A stretch of 64,000 nucleotides of DNA, taken from positions 248,001 to 312,000 of the forward strand of contig CM062381.1 in NCBI GenBank assembly GCA_031310005.1, read 5' to 3'. The position numbers and the translations under genes were made by a program. Positions 1 through 10,179 of the stretch are shown here, one piece after another. The notes beneath the pieces were generated by a model. The model was not told the origin of the DNA. It was given only the letters and a program-made list of their open reading frames with translations, and made no database searches. How positions within the stretch are numbered: position 1 is the first letter of the stretch; every line of letters begins with the position of its first letter. The stretch comes from Dactylellina haptotyla (lineage: Eukaryota; Ascomycota; Orbiliomycetes; Orbiliales; Orbiliaceae).

Positions 1-991
1 CTGGCGGTATGGTAGTGCACTCTTCGCCTTTTATTAATACCTATATTGAATACTATTCCACCGTTCATCATACTATTCTTCTCGTTCTTTTCGCAAAGAA
101 TCTTAGTCTCGTTGCCAAATGAGCGTCTGGCAACGAGACTAATAGACTCTGAAAATATTAGACAAATTTGGAAGAATAGTTCCAAGATCTGACTTCCACC
201 ATCAACCTTCGCACGAACCACCCCAAAACCAACGTCACCTGGCTTTTTCCAAAAAAAAAAAGAAAGAAAGAAAAATGCCGAACGCAATCAAGGACATCCA
301 GAACCTAAACCTAAGAGCCATGAGATGGCACCACCCAAGCGAGACCACATTCTCCGGAAATCTTCCGGGGAACTTTGTGAGTTTCCATAGCTATTAACTT
401 CTCAGCAGAACATTTCTTGCTAGTACTCAAGTACAGAGATATTTATATATTCTATAAAATAAGTCATATTTTAAATCCTATTCTCGAGTTCGAACGCTCG
501 TGAAACGTCAATATATATCTAACGAGATTATTGGAAGTACCGGATGATGAAAACAAGCCATCTCCACTATCTTCCCCGCTGCAACTCAGCTCCGGGGCTT
601 TTTTCTCTAGGTCCTGGAGATACCAAATGCACTGCGCTGCTATAGCGGTTTTTTGAAAATGGCTCAAACGAAATACAAATGTATCTTTTTGGGAGGAGGA
701 CTATATCACGGGCCAGTCCAGGAATCTGGCAATCGATCACCGCTCTCGCACCTTGTCACTCCGCGGGCTGTTACTGACACCCACTAATTTTGTGCTACCA
801 TGCATATACCTACCGAGCTAATTCCAACCCTATTTAAAAGTGGCTTCCATCCACCAATTCTTCGAGAAGAACAAACCGCTTCCCGTTCAATAGACGCATC
901 GTCAATGGGGTATCAACGATCCGTCGTTTCTTTCCACTGCCAATGCCCCACCTTTGCATCTGATTAACCCTGAGAGTATCGATTTTGGTAA
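1..991. other. intergenic region, left edge
   Basis: I see no supportable gene here. Short open frames occur on both strands but lack splice structure or recognisable protein sequence. There is an A-rich run near 248-275 and a perfect 15-bp inverted repeat at 103-142, listed separately. A gene truncated by the window edge cannot be excluded for the first few hundred bases. Confidence 0.5.
103..142. repeat. perfect 15-bp inverted repeat (hairpin)
   Basis: Arm 103-117 reads ttagtctcgttgcca and arm 128-142 is its exact reverse complement, with a 10-nt loop. Two 15-nt arms matching perfectly are unlikely by chance in this little sequence. It could be a footprint of a transposon end, a structured transcript or a palindromic binding site. 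No flanking element identifies which. Confidence 0.8.
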
Positions 992-1234
992 CGGGGGGCC
1001 AAAGCGAAGTTTAATTTCCTTCGAAAGATTTATCCAAATGCTAGACAAGCTCGAGTTTCGGGAGCCAAATACTTCATGGCAATTACTAGACCAATTCTGA
1101 AGCAACATGCAGAAAGGTATGAAGCAAGGTTGAGAAGATTGAGAGCAGGGAAAGAAGAGGATTCGGATATTGAAGAAGCAGACGAGGTCCCGGAAGAAGG
1201 CGAAGAATATGTAGATCCTGATGCAATAGATTAA
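992..1234 (+). pseudogene. possible terminal exon or gene remnant, unknown
   Basis: The frame is open from just after an in-frame TAA to a TAA at 1232-1234. It reads a basic, helix-like stretch (FLRKIYPNARQARV, then ILKQHAERYEARLRRLRAGK) followed by an acidic tail rich in E and D (EEADEVPEEGEEYVDPDAID). The switch from a basic helix to an acidic tail looks like the end of a real protein. The first in-frame ATG is at 1076 and would give only 52 residues. No upstream exon with a convincing donor was found, so it may be the last exon of an unrecognised gene, a decayed copy, or chance. Confidence 0.25.
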
Positions 1235-1948
1235 GGAGTTGAATGTGATTTTGAAATTAGCTGCTAGTAAAATGTTGTTTCATCGTTCTGCAAGCTGTAG
1301 TTTTTAGCGGTGGTCTTCTCTGTGATTATATAGAAAGATAGGGGACAGAAGTTCAAATTTACACTGCAGTACAGGGAAATAGCTATAAATCGACTTTGCA
1401 CCATTTTACAGGCTTGCGAGACAATTGTCGACAAGCAAGATCATGCGAATAGCATGTAAACTAGTAATACAGATGCGAGTAATACACAAAGTATTAGCCA
1501 AAATCAACTATCCACGAGTACAAAGAAGTATTTGGAAACCAGTTAGTGAGGTGGAACGGAGACAGGGCTGACTGTTCAGATATCCAGGTGAATACGTGTA
1601 TCCTAGCAACGATGCGCACATAAGAAGCTATGATATCAAGTCCACACTGATTATAGGGCTCATTGGGAACACAGGTTAACCTGACTTATGCGCCTATTGA
1701 CAGTATTGTTATCAGAGTCCTGTATGATTTGACTTAAGTAGAATCGTTTAATGCTTGCTAGATAGGAAAGTTCTAGAAGTGACTGTTTTCTCAGTGGGAG
1801 AAAAAATAAAATTCCAAAGAGAGTCAGAGGGCAACCCAAGGAGATCATAGTTCAAGCTCCATCCATACCACATCGCGATTCCTTCACCTGCCTTCACCTA
1901 CCACTTACCAAGCTTTCACCGTACCCAGTGCGATCCAAATCTCACAAG
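1235..1948. other. intergenic region
   Basis: AT-rich spacer with no convincing coding sequence. The last ~100 bases (cacc/ccttcacc runs) look like the pyrimidine-rich promoter or leader of the gene that follows. Confidence 0.5.
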
Positions 1949-2856
1949 ATGGATTCGCCTGTGTCTTCCCGTGCCTCTTCTCCGTTGTCACTGTCGACCC
2001 CAGGCATTCTCTGTCGTTTTCATCATCAACTTCCTCCTCCTCCTTGCCATCGTCCTCCTCTCCAGCCTTGTCCCCGCCACCCCCTTCAATTGCATCCGGC
2101 CCGGACGACGAAGCCCCTCTCGCGCCACGGGGACCGTCCAGCAGCGCGGTAAGTTATCGTTTGATTTCAATTTCAGTCGGTATAGTCCCTAACCTCAAAC
2201 TTTATATCATTGATAGGCTGCCAGGGCGGTATTTGGCGCACCATTTGCGTCAAGCACGCAATGGGCCCAAAGAACCAATCGGGCAAAATACTCGTACGAG
2301 CAGCGAGTCTTCCTGATAAATAACAGGAAGAAGTCAGGAAAGGAGCTCCTGGCAATGCTCCTGGCTGGTGTGCCCGGGATGTTAGAGCCCGACGTAGATG
2401 TAGCCAAGACAGCTACCGGAGTGATCGCCCTCATCACTCATCTGCTCTCGAAGATTAACTCTTCTTTGGTAAGGACTTCATCTCCGAGTGCTTACCGTCT
2501 TTCATTGTATATATTCGTCTGTCTATCCAGTCAGATATCTGGAGTTCCAACTTGAAATCTTTGCACTGTCAGTGTACGGCCTGGGTTTTGATTAAACTAA
2601 CAAGATGGCATTTTGTAGGCACTCCACGGCCTGGGGAGTCTTGATAGGCCGAGAGTGGTCCGACGACGCCGCAGAGTCGTCGACGAGTCTTCCGAAAATT
2701 CGGATGCTTCGGCTGGGAGTTTTGAAGGCTCCCAAGCCCAGGTGGACGGGTTTTTGGATGATGAGTCTTCGACTCACGACCCGTCGCCTGCCGACGGCGT
2801 AGACTCCTCGGTGTTGGAGGCAAACGAGGACGACTACGATGACATCGACGACAACA

Positions 2857-2887
<31 letters not shown>

Positions 2888-3105
2888 AGATGACGACGAA
2901 GATGACGAAAGTGCCGGCCGGCGCCTTGAGCATCTTTATGACGAGCCAGAGGTATTTACTACCTGAAATTTTTGAATGTGTGTGGGCAGTGCTAATTCAG
3001 AGTACATAGATACTCGTCATGAAGATGGCAATTGTTGGGCTACTTGTAGCAATTACCCTTTTGGTCGCAACGAATCATCGCTTCTTTCATATGATTAGCA
3101 TGTGA
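1949..3105 (+). CDS. hypothetical acidic protein with C-terminal membrane anchor
   Basis: I do not recognise the family. The model has four exons: about 1949-2148, 2217-2468, 2619-2951 and 3010-3105. Three introns (68, 150 and 58 nt) have GT...AG ends and keep one frame. The protein starts with a Ser/Pro-rich segment, then a mixed helical part (LLAMLLAGVPGM, GVIALITHLLSKI). Exon 3 begins with a basic run (VVRRRRRVVDE) and carries an Asp/Glu-rich block encoded by GAT/GAC repeats near 2830-2910. Exon 4 encodes one hydrophobic segment (MAIVGLLVAITLLVA) close to the stop, as in tail-anchored proteins. The 5' end is uncertain: the ATG at 1949 lies in a different frame from the rest of exon 1 (the SSSSLPSSSPALSPPPPS frame). 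Either a very short intron, an upstream start exon or a frameshift is needed. Function unknown; a membrane-anchored adaptor is only a guess. Confidence 0.55.
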
Positions 3106-3533
3106 AAAGGCCGATATCAAGGCCTCTTGCTCTCTAGATCAGTGATCAGCTGTGACAGCGGAAATTGCAAGGGACAGAATTTTTTGTTTCTTAGTTTTTA
3201 TACAAATAATATTGATTTTCATGCTACGGCAGAAGTTTTGAGTGCACATTCATAGTGAATCCCCACAGTTGCGTAACCTAAGCTAGATCGTTGACCGTAT
3301 ACCCCTTACTCCCGAGCGGAGATACTGGGATGCTAAAACGAAAGACCCATATATCCTCTCACTTGATCTAAGCTGCGGCGCAACGGTCTAGAGATCGTAA
3401 TACAATCTCAAAGAGTTCTATTATCTTTGTTGCTAAATACAAGCACAGTATCCAATTTTAAGTTAATGTTTTAACGACTGCGGAGATGGACCTTCAAGTT
3501 CTAGAAATCATCCCGCATTTAGCTCTATAATCA
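3106..3533. other. intergenic region
   Basis: AT-rich spacer between two genes whose 3' ends face each other. Presumably it holds both 3' untranslated regions. No gene or repeat seen. Confidence 0.5.
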
Positions 3534-4724
3534 TCACTGGGCCTCGACTTCGGGCTCTTGGTTCTCCTTCTGATTTTGATTGTCGGCTCCGCGATATTTG
3601 AGTCTGCCGTCCGGGCCGCCAGAAGCATAGTTGACGCGGGCGACACCCCAGCTGGTCTCCCTGTTGTTCAAGAAGCGGACGGCCAATCTCGCGTCCTTAA
3701 CGTTGGCGAGATCGATGAAGCAGTAGCAGTTGTTCTCTGTGTTGGCAAACTTGCCCCTCTTGCTGGAGAAAATATTGCTGAGAGATTCGCTGCACATTAT
3801 TAGATACGTAGAATGAAAGTCGGGGAAGTAACTTACATGTGGAATCCGTTGAACAACTCGTGCATCATATCCTCCAGCTCGTTGATATTTTCGATATGGG
3901 GAAGGCCACCGACGAACAGACGGGTGGACTCCTGGATGTGAAGGTTTGGGGTTTGCTGGACTTCACTCCTGGGTTGGGGATTGTTGTCTTGGAGAGACAA
4001 TTCCGAGATGTCGACGGGGACATCACTTTGAGGGTTAACCGGTTGTTGGGGGTCAGTTGGCTGCTGGGTGTCAGTTGGCTGTTGGGGTTCCGCGTGGCCG
4101 GCGCTGGAAGCCCTTTGGTGCTTGCTCCTGCTGAGGTCGATTCGAACAGGGCGGTTGCGCATGAGGCGGCCGTTAAGGGCCATTTTGACCGCGTAGGTGT
4201 CTTCGGCGGAATAGAACTCAACGAAGCAGTAGACCGGACGGTTTGGGATCTCAGGATGGACCGGCATGTCGACAGATTTCCTAGATACCGTCAGAATATT
4301 CGAGACAGGGAATAGGCCATACTCACAAGGTGTATCCGGCACCTTCGATCCAGAGGGCGACATCACCGGGCTTGGTCTGCCAGTCGAGATTCCCAACGTA
4401 GAGGCGGCGGCCTTCATCCGTAGCTCTCCAACACTCGGCTGCGTAGGGAGGATTAGCTTCCTGGAAAACGTACTGGTTGTATTCTTGGATCCATCTGTTC
4501 CATCCTTTGACCGGGTGGTTCTGATTATGGCCGCCATGATTACGGTTACGCCAGTTGTTGTTGGCACGAGACTTGAGGGGACGACGACGCCCAGGTGGGG
4601 CCTCGACGTTGGCGGGAGGAGCAGCAGATGGAGGAGCGGGGGCGGGGGCAGGAAGAGGAGCGGGGGCGGGGGCAGGAAGAGGAGCGGCAGGACCAGCTGC
4701 GTCTTGGCTCTGGATCTCAGACAT
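3534..4724 (-). CDS. RNA-binding protein with two RRM domains
   Basis: Three exons read on the minus strand: 4724-4327, 4280-3837 and 3789-3534. The introns of 46 and 47 nt have GTGAGT and GTAAGT donors, and the model gives 365 residues in one frame. After a Pro/Ala-rich N-terminus (repeats of PAPAPLPAPAPAP) comes a basic RG/N-rich patch. RRM1 has RNP2 LYVGNLDW and RNP1 CFVEFYSA, continuing to RNRPVRIDLSR. A Gln/Pro linker (QQPTDTQQPTDPQQP) follows. RRM2 has RLFVGGLP and CYCFIDLA, then VARVNYASGG near the C-terminus. The domains imply single-stranded RNA binding, in mRNA processing or translation control. Sequence alone does not name an orthologue. Intron 1 falls inside RRM1 and intron 2 inside RRM2. 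Confidence 0.85.
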
Positions 4725-6080
4725 GATGGATCGAGGGATCTAGACGATGGACGGGCTGTGATGAAAGAGAGAGAGAAGGTGGTTGATGGGATAGAGAAGG
4801 AGAGGTTGCGATGCCGTGGGGATGCGAGGATGCTTGAGCACTTAGGTAATAGCAGCAAAGAGCAAGGTGGTAACCTCGGCGGGCGTGCAATTGCTTCTCC
4901 CACCGCCTTCGTGCTTCCACAAGCATTCGCCAGGCACCTCTCCAATCACGCCTGGATGCATCTTGATATCCAACAGATTCAAGACGAATAGGCCGTAGTA
5001 AAGACGTAGCAAATCGGAACTTGGCACGGTTCAAGCCCACATCCGTTGGGCGTACCTTACTTTTGTCTCACCCCGGTAGAGTCCTCCCTGGTTGTATATG
5101 TATAGATGACATCAGCCCATTACTGATCAGTAGCAGGGTATACTTAAATGTCGTCTGGGGCTTAAGTCGCCTTCCTTCGACCCCCATGTAATTCCCCGGC
5201 ACCGGAACTTATCAAGTATACTGCGGAGATATTCAAAACTCTCTAGCCCTGAGTATATTCGGATATCATCCGTCGCCGACAATGTTTCGAATTTGCGTTG
5301 TTCAGACACGGATTTACCATATACCACATGCGCCCGTACATAAGTACGCACGCAGGTTGGCTATGTTTAGCCCGGTCGACGGTCATACGTTCTCATCCTT
5401 GTCGCCTTGCGGGGCGCGGGGCCAGTCCAAGCCTCAAAGCTTAACGAGGAGTTTAGAGATATAAACAGGTTCGCCCGAGATTCTGGAAGATCCTCTCCCC
5501 CAGATGCCAAGAACCGACCGATTCCCCCTGCCAGGCCAAATGCCGACTGAGGCGACCAAGCAAAGTTGGGCCGACTCTGCGATTCTCGACAGGGGAGCCA
5601 CCAAGCGAGCCAGTAATACGGCGGCGGACTTAGCAAATGCCAAGCGCTTCTCGTCGTCGGCCAAATCTATCTCGATCGACAGTGTTCGTGATGCGTCGCA
5701 GATATATTCAATTCTGCTAGAGATTTCATCCGTCGGTGCCGTCACCGTTATTTCGCTACCTCCGCTCTGCGACTGGCATCCAATATCTCGATAACTCCAT
5801 CTGCTCAATTCCATATGTGCGGCTATCTTTAGACCGAACACCGCTGAAATGAATTGGAACGAAATGTATAAATATGGCTGGCTACGGACCCAGCTGGAAT
5901 CATCTTTTCGGTATCATCAGCATAAGCTTCAAAGTCGGTTCTATCATACGCAGAAACCTAAACAATCAATCAATCCATACATCGAAACATTCGCGCCATC
6001 TCACCACCAGCAGCACTCAGTCTTGTACCTAGAGCCGCGCTTCCCAATCAGAAAATACCACATAAACAACGCAGTTAGAC
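4725..6080. other. intergenic region between divergent genes
   Basis: Contains the promoters of the RRM gene (minus) and the SDR gene (plus). A 135-codon minus-strand frame at 5434-5841 (start at 5841 or 5814) has a plausible stretch (IDLADDEKRLAFAKSAAVLLARL). However, the other minus-strand frames are also open there and no family is recognisable, so I leave it uncalled. Confidence 0.4.
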
Positions 6081-6938
6081 ATGTCTCAAACAGCCAAGAC
6101 TATCGCCTTCTTCGGTGCCACTGGCGGGTGCGCTCTTACCGCCTTCGAGCACTCTCTCCGCGCCGGATACCACTGCGCAGCTCGTAAGTATCTCTTTAGA
6201 TGCGTGTTTGTTTAAAATTTTCTAACAATATCTGCAGTCGTCCGCTCCGGTGACAAGCTCAAGGGGATGCTCTCGAGAACCACTCCAACCACCAACCTGC
6301 GCATCGTCGAAGGCGACGCTACCAATCCACAAAGCGTGCGCGATGTCCTCGTCGATCCGACTACAAACGCCGTCGTCGACAGTTTGGTCTACGGTCTCGG
6401 CTACCGCCCAACCACCAACAACCCCCTCACCTGGAAATTCACCACGCCAACTCTCTGCGAAGACACCACAAGGCTCATCATGCAGACTCTCGAAGACCTC
6501 AGACCCGCTGTCCCGCCTTTCGCAACCTTCATCTCAACCACCGGCACCGATCACTCCGGCGATGTCCCGACCCTGATGACCCCGTTCTACCATTACAGCC
6601 TCAAGGTGCCCCACGCCGACAAGGCCAAGATGGAGGAAGTCGTTTACGCCGCTCGTGACAAGGGGGCCATCAGGGACTGGCTCATCGTCCGCCCGTCCCT
6701 CCTCACAGACGGCGAAGCCACCCACGGCCAGACCAAGATCGGATTCGAGGGCAGCGACAAGAAGGAATTGAAGAGCGAATTGAATCTCTCGGAAGGTGGG
6801 TGCGGATGGAGGAGCGTCAACGGTCTCGCCGTCGGATACACGATCTGCCGGAAGGATGTCGGCGCCTTTGTGTTTGAAGAAGGGGTTTTCAACGGTGGCG
6901 AGAAGTTCAAGGGCAAGAAAGTTAGATTGACTCATTAG
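6081..6938 (+). CDS. atypical short-chain dehydrogenase / NmrA-like NAD(P)-binding protein
   Basis: Two exons, 6081-6183 and 6238-6938, joined over a 54-nt intron (GTAAGT...GCAG) inside a leucine codon, give 267 residues. The N-terminus has beta-strand TIAFFGATGGC, a Rossmann glycine motif of the GxTGG type seen in atypical (NmrA/HSCARG-like) SDRs. It is followed by LVRSGDKL and the IVEGDATNPQSVRDVL segment typical of that group. The classical YxxxK catalytic pair is not evident, so it may be a redox sensor or an enzyme of unknown substrate. A later segment (WLIVRPSLLTDGEAT) fits the family's C-terminal half. It converges on the repeat-oxygenase gene at 7251-8961. A link between the two is possible but unsupported. 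Confidence 0.8.
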
Positions 6939-7250
6939 ATTATTTACTCGGATAGGGTTCTGGTTGTACGATTATAGCTCGTGGGGGGTTCATTGGCACT
7001 TTGGAGTTCGCTGTGTTGTTTGGTTTGTTTTGAGACTGGGAGTTCGAGTGGAAGTTTTTACAGGCTATGGTGTTTCTCTGTTTTGATAATCTTTGATTTC
7101 ACTGCCTAGATAGTTCTTATTCCAATCCTTCAATAGAATCTTGCTTATAAAAACACTCTTTCTCTTCCATATGAATATGCTAAGTCTTGATATAAAGTCA
7201 TTTGAAAGAGACTACCCGAATCTACACAGGTAAAACAATAGATGGCACAT
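6939..7250. other. short convergent intergenic region
   Basis: T-rich 3' region of the SDR gene facing the 3' end of the minus-strand repeat-oxygenase gene. Nothing else seen. Confidence 0.6.
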
Positions 7251-8961
7251 CTAACCGAAAATCAAACACCTAACCTCCACGCTCTCCCTCATCTTCCACC
7301 CCTGCTTGCTAGCCGGGTCCACAAACGCGGTGTGCGCACATCTACCCTCCGTCTCGGTATCAAAGCACATCAACAGAATAGCCTCATCGCTGTCCAACTC
7401 GGAGCAATAATACCACTTTTGCTCCTCATCGTGTTTGACACCCAGAGTAGCCCCCGTCCACTCGGGATACCGATGCTCGACTTCAACCAGATTATCCTTC
7501 TTCACGGTCTTCGTATCCGCGAAACACAACGGATGGCACACGACGGTGCCGTTCAACGGCATCCAGAAATTGATAAGCCTGACGCGACGGCTGAGTAGAT
7601 CCGGTGCGCGTTCCGGTAGGTGTCTGTGCACTCTCGCTGCGGCGGACCAGTTCGATTGGTCGACGTGGGTTCGCACCACGGGTCCGCGGTTGTGGTTTGG
7701 CCGGCGGATGGTGTGGTCGAAGATGAAGACTTCGTCGGCACCCAGGCGCTCCTGGAGGACCGATTGCAATCTTGGATAGAAGGACGATTTTATATTTTCG
7801 TCATCTCGCCAGTTGACGTCTCCGAAGGAGAGGTTTTGGAAGATCTGGAAGGCGTGCGAGTCGCAGGTGTACGAGGAGACGGTTGGGCGGATATCTTCCA
7901 GCTGGACGTCGTGGACCGCCGAACGAAAGTTGAACGATGGACCGCCGTCGGCAGGTGGTTGGACGTAGTTGTACGGGAGCGCATTTGGATCGGTTGGTGG
8001 GAGATAGAACGTAAGGGGGACGGTTATCGGGCCCGTGGATGGTTTCTGAACCGGTTTTGACGGCGCCGATTTGACAACGATTTGTCTATCCACCGATTGT
8101 TAGCTGACTCACTTTCACCGAGTTTCATGATAATCCTCACCCTTGGTGGAAATTGCCAGCATGGAAGTTGTCCTTCTTCAAGGCACCCTGATGGAAGTTA
8201 CCGGCATGGAAGTTCTTCTTCAGATCACCTTGATGAAAGTTGCCTGCGTGGAAATTCTGGCCGGTATGGAAATTGTCCTTCTTTGCCTCTCCTGCATGGA
8301 AGTTGCCCGCATGGAAGTTGCCCGCATGGAAGTTACCCGCATGGAAGTTCGCATCCTTATTCTCGCCAGCGTGGAAATTTTGACCTTCGTGGAAGTTTTG
8401 ACCTGCATGGAAATTCTCTCCAGCATGGAAATTCTCTCCAGCATGAAAGTTCTCTCCAGCATGAAAGTTCTCTCCAGCATGGAAGTTCTCGCCTGCGTGA
8501 AAGTTTTCTCCAGCGTGGAAGTTTTCGCCGGCATGGAAGTTTTCTCCAGCGTGGAAATTATCCTTCTTCACCTCGCCGGCGTGGAAATTCGACGAGCTCT
8601 CTCCGGCATGGAAGTTACCAGCATGAAATTTACCAGCATGAAAGTTACCGGCGTGAAAGTTGGAGTTGTTTTCCGTCTCGCCGGCATGGAAGTTTCCAGC
8701 GTGAAAGTTATCTTTGCCCTCCACCTTGACATCATTCACAAGACCTGCGTGGAAGCTAGATAATATCATGTCAGCATATCTCCAGAAGAGATGAAACATC
8801 CTATACGCACTTCTTATTCCTGATCAATTGAATCCCTTCATGGTAGTTCCGACGCTCCTCGTCGACCTAGCCAAAGCTCATGTTAGGAACAATACCGAAT
8901 AGCAACTTTGCAAGAGATCTCTACGAACCAAGCCCATGTGGAAATTGCACGCTGGCGCCAT
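7251..8961 (-). CDS. N-F-H-A-G repeat protein fused to CmcJ/NvfI-like dioxygenase domain
   Basis: Four minus-strand exons (8961-8929, 8866-8811, 8755-8141, 8085-7251) with introns of 62, 55 and 55 nt close exactly in frame, giving 512 residues. The start context is cacaATGgcg. Residues ~6-235 carry about 32 copies of N-[FY]-H-x-G, mostly NFHAG. The first two are NFHMG and NYHEG; later variants are NFHEG, NFHTG, NFHQG and KFHAG. Many copies are joined by a single Glu. Residues ~236-512 match the fungal CmcJ/NvfI/AsaB-type family of 2-oxoglutarate/Fe(II)-dioxygenase-like hydroxylases and desaturases: LTFYLPP at the start, THVDQS (H375, D377), then LINFWMPLNG and RCAHTAFVDP (R483, H486) as the rest of the putative metal and co-substrate site. 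Intron 2 interrupts a repeat unit, and intron 3 falls directly after the last unit. No signal peptide, membrane segment or KR site is seen. Repeats and enzyme domain are observed; the substrate is unknown. Confidence 0.85.
8141..8755 (-). repeat. coding tandem array of NFHAG units
   Basis: Exon 3 of the fused gene encodes 30 units of five residues, the first completed by splicing from exon 2. Nine consecutive units are spaced by single Glu (NFHAGE period 6, 18 nt). Other blocks are directly abutted (NFHAGNFHAG, period 5) or separated by short linkers: ETENNS, ESSS, EVKKD, ENKDA, EAKKD, DLKK, ALKKD. Codons for N, F, H, A and G vary from unit to unit (AAC/AAT, CAC/CAT, GCC/GCT/GCA) while the residues stay constant. 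Selection on the peptide would explain this better than recent DNA slippage alone. Confidence 0.95.
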
Positions 8962-10179
8962 TGTGATAGTTTAGCACCGATTGAAGCTCTGTAAAATAAT
9001 CAAGAATCTCAATTGACAGCTGGTACACTCAAATCAGACTACGATGATACTGACGGGGCCTCGGGCTACAATCCACTGCTGGCGGCGCACTATTTATACT
9101 TATCCCGTTCACATTCCTAAACGTCACCGCTTCCCCTCATTCCAACCCTTCCCGTCCCCGAACGCGGAAGATAACGCGACTGCCATCTCCTCCACCCGCT
9201 CGCCCTTTATTCCGAGTATAGATCCACGCTAATCAGCGGCAGAGAAAAAACAAGAGCCTAGTATACATGCACGTGTGTATGCATGCAATGCGTTCGAAAC
9301 CTCGCACGGCTTTCAGCTGAAGGAATTCCCAAAATCGCAGATCGACAACGCAACCCGCCCCTCCGGGAACATGTTGAACCTGATAAATGCGAGGGATTTC
9401 TCTCATTCGCCAACTCGGTTATCTTTTCGTCGGGGAATTTAGTTTCGATTGCGTGTAATAAATGCCAATTTTTGGACGGGGGTGGAGAGATCCAGATAGA
9501 CTTTTTCGTGGAGAACCCGGCTGAGCTTTCCCAGCCGGGGAGGATTTGCTGCGGTTAGTGGTTTGTGATAATGCATGCAAGTCGCGTCACAGCCAGAAGG
9601 AGGGATCGAGTGACGTAGGCTCTATTCTTCCCAACACCGAATCCGCCTTGGAACATCTGGGATCGTTCGAGATCTTCCTCTTCGGGCAAGCTCCAGATTC
9701 CAAGATCAAGATCGATATCGATCGATTGAAAACAAGGATGGTAGCTGCGAACTACAACAACAACACACGGCTTCAAAATCGCGAGATGGTTGTGATTATC
9801 CATTGAATGAGTGTAGTATTTGTGTTTATGCTAGCGAGCGACTATGGTGGGTGTTAAGTAACATCATACTATCGTATCATGTGTTTAATCAGGGGTCATT
9901 AGGAAACAAAATATTTTGGTCTGATGTATTGTATAAGAGGGGAAGAGAACAGGCCAGACATTCGACACCAACAGTCGCTCATACCTCAAATAAAACCTTT
10001 AAAAGTACAGGATCGAGAATGTAATCCTGAAGGGGGGTGGATATAATAAAGAGACGAGGATGGTTTTGTGATCACAACTTTGAGAGACATTCTAATAGGA
10101 AGAGGAAATTATTAAATAGAAACACAACTAGATGACTATCAGTACAGTCCACCGTCAACGACTCGGAATCACTTACCTT
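8962..10179. other. intergenic region
   Basis: Upstream region of the repeat-oxygenase gene (minus) running into the 3' side of the next minus-strand gene. Open frames near 9283-9806 show no recognisable protein or splice pattern. An octamer-rich spot near 9700 (atcaagatcgatatcgatcg) is locally palindromic. No RNA gene seen. Confidence 0.45.

Noticed and set aside
2592-2933. Minus-strand Val/Ile-rich frame resembling a membrane protein
   Set aside because: It is the complement of the GAT/GAC (Asp) repeat of the spliced plus-strand gene.
5127-5841. Possible minus-strand gene (135-codon frame and neighbours)
   Set aside because: All minus-strand frames are open over parts of the interval, no splice model closes and no family is recognisable.
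7251-8093. Dioxygenase domain as a separate gene starting at 8093
   Set aside because: That position is GTG, not ATG, and lies in an intron. The acceptor at 8086-8087 joins the domain in frame to the repeat exon.
8082-8763. Long plus-strand frames through the repeat region (His/Ser/Gly-rich and Met/Glu/Val-rich)
   Set aside because: They are antisense shadows of the NFHAG array. The minus-strand reading has splice sites, a start and an in-frame enzyme domain.
9283-9806. Two plus-strand frames of 86-91 codons and one minus-strand frame
   Set aside because: They overlap each other on both strands, lack splice sites and show no recognisable protein sequence.
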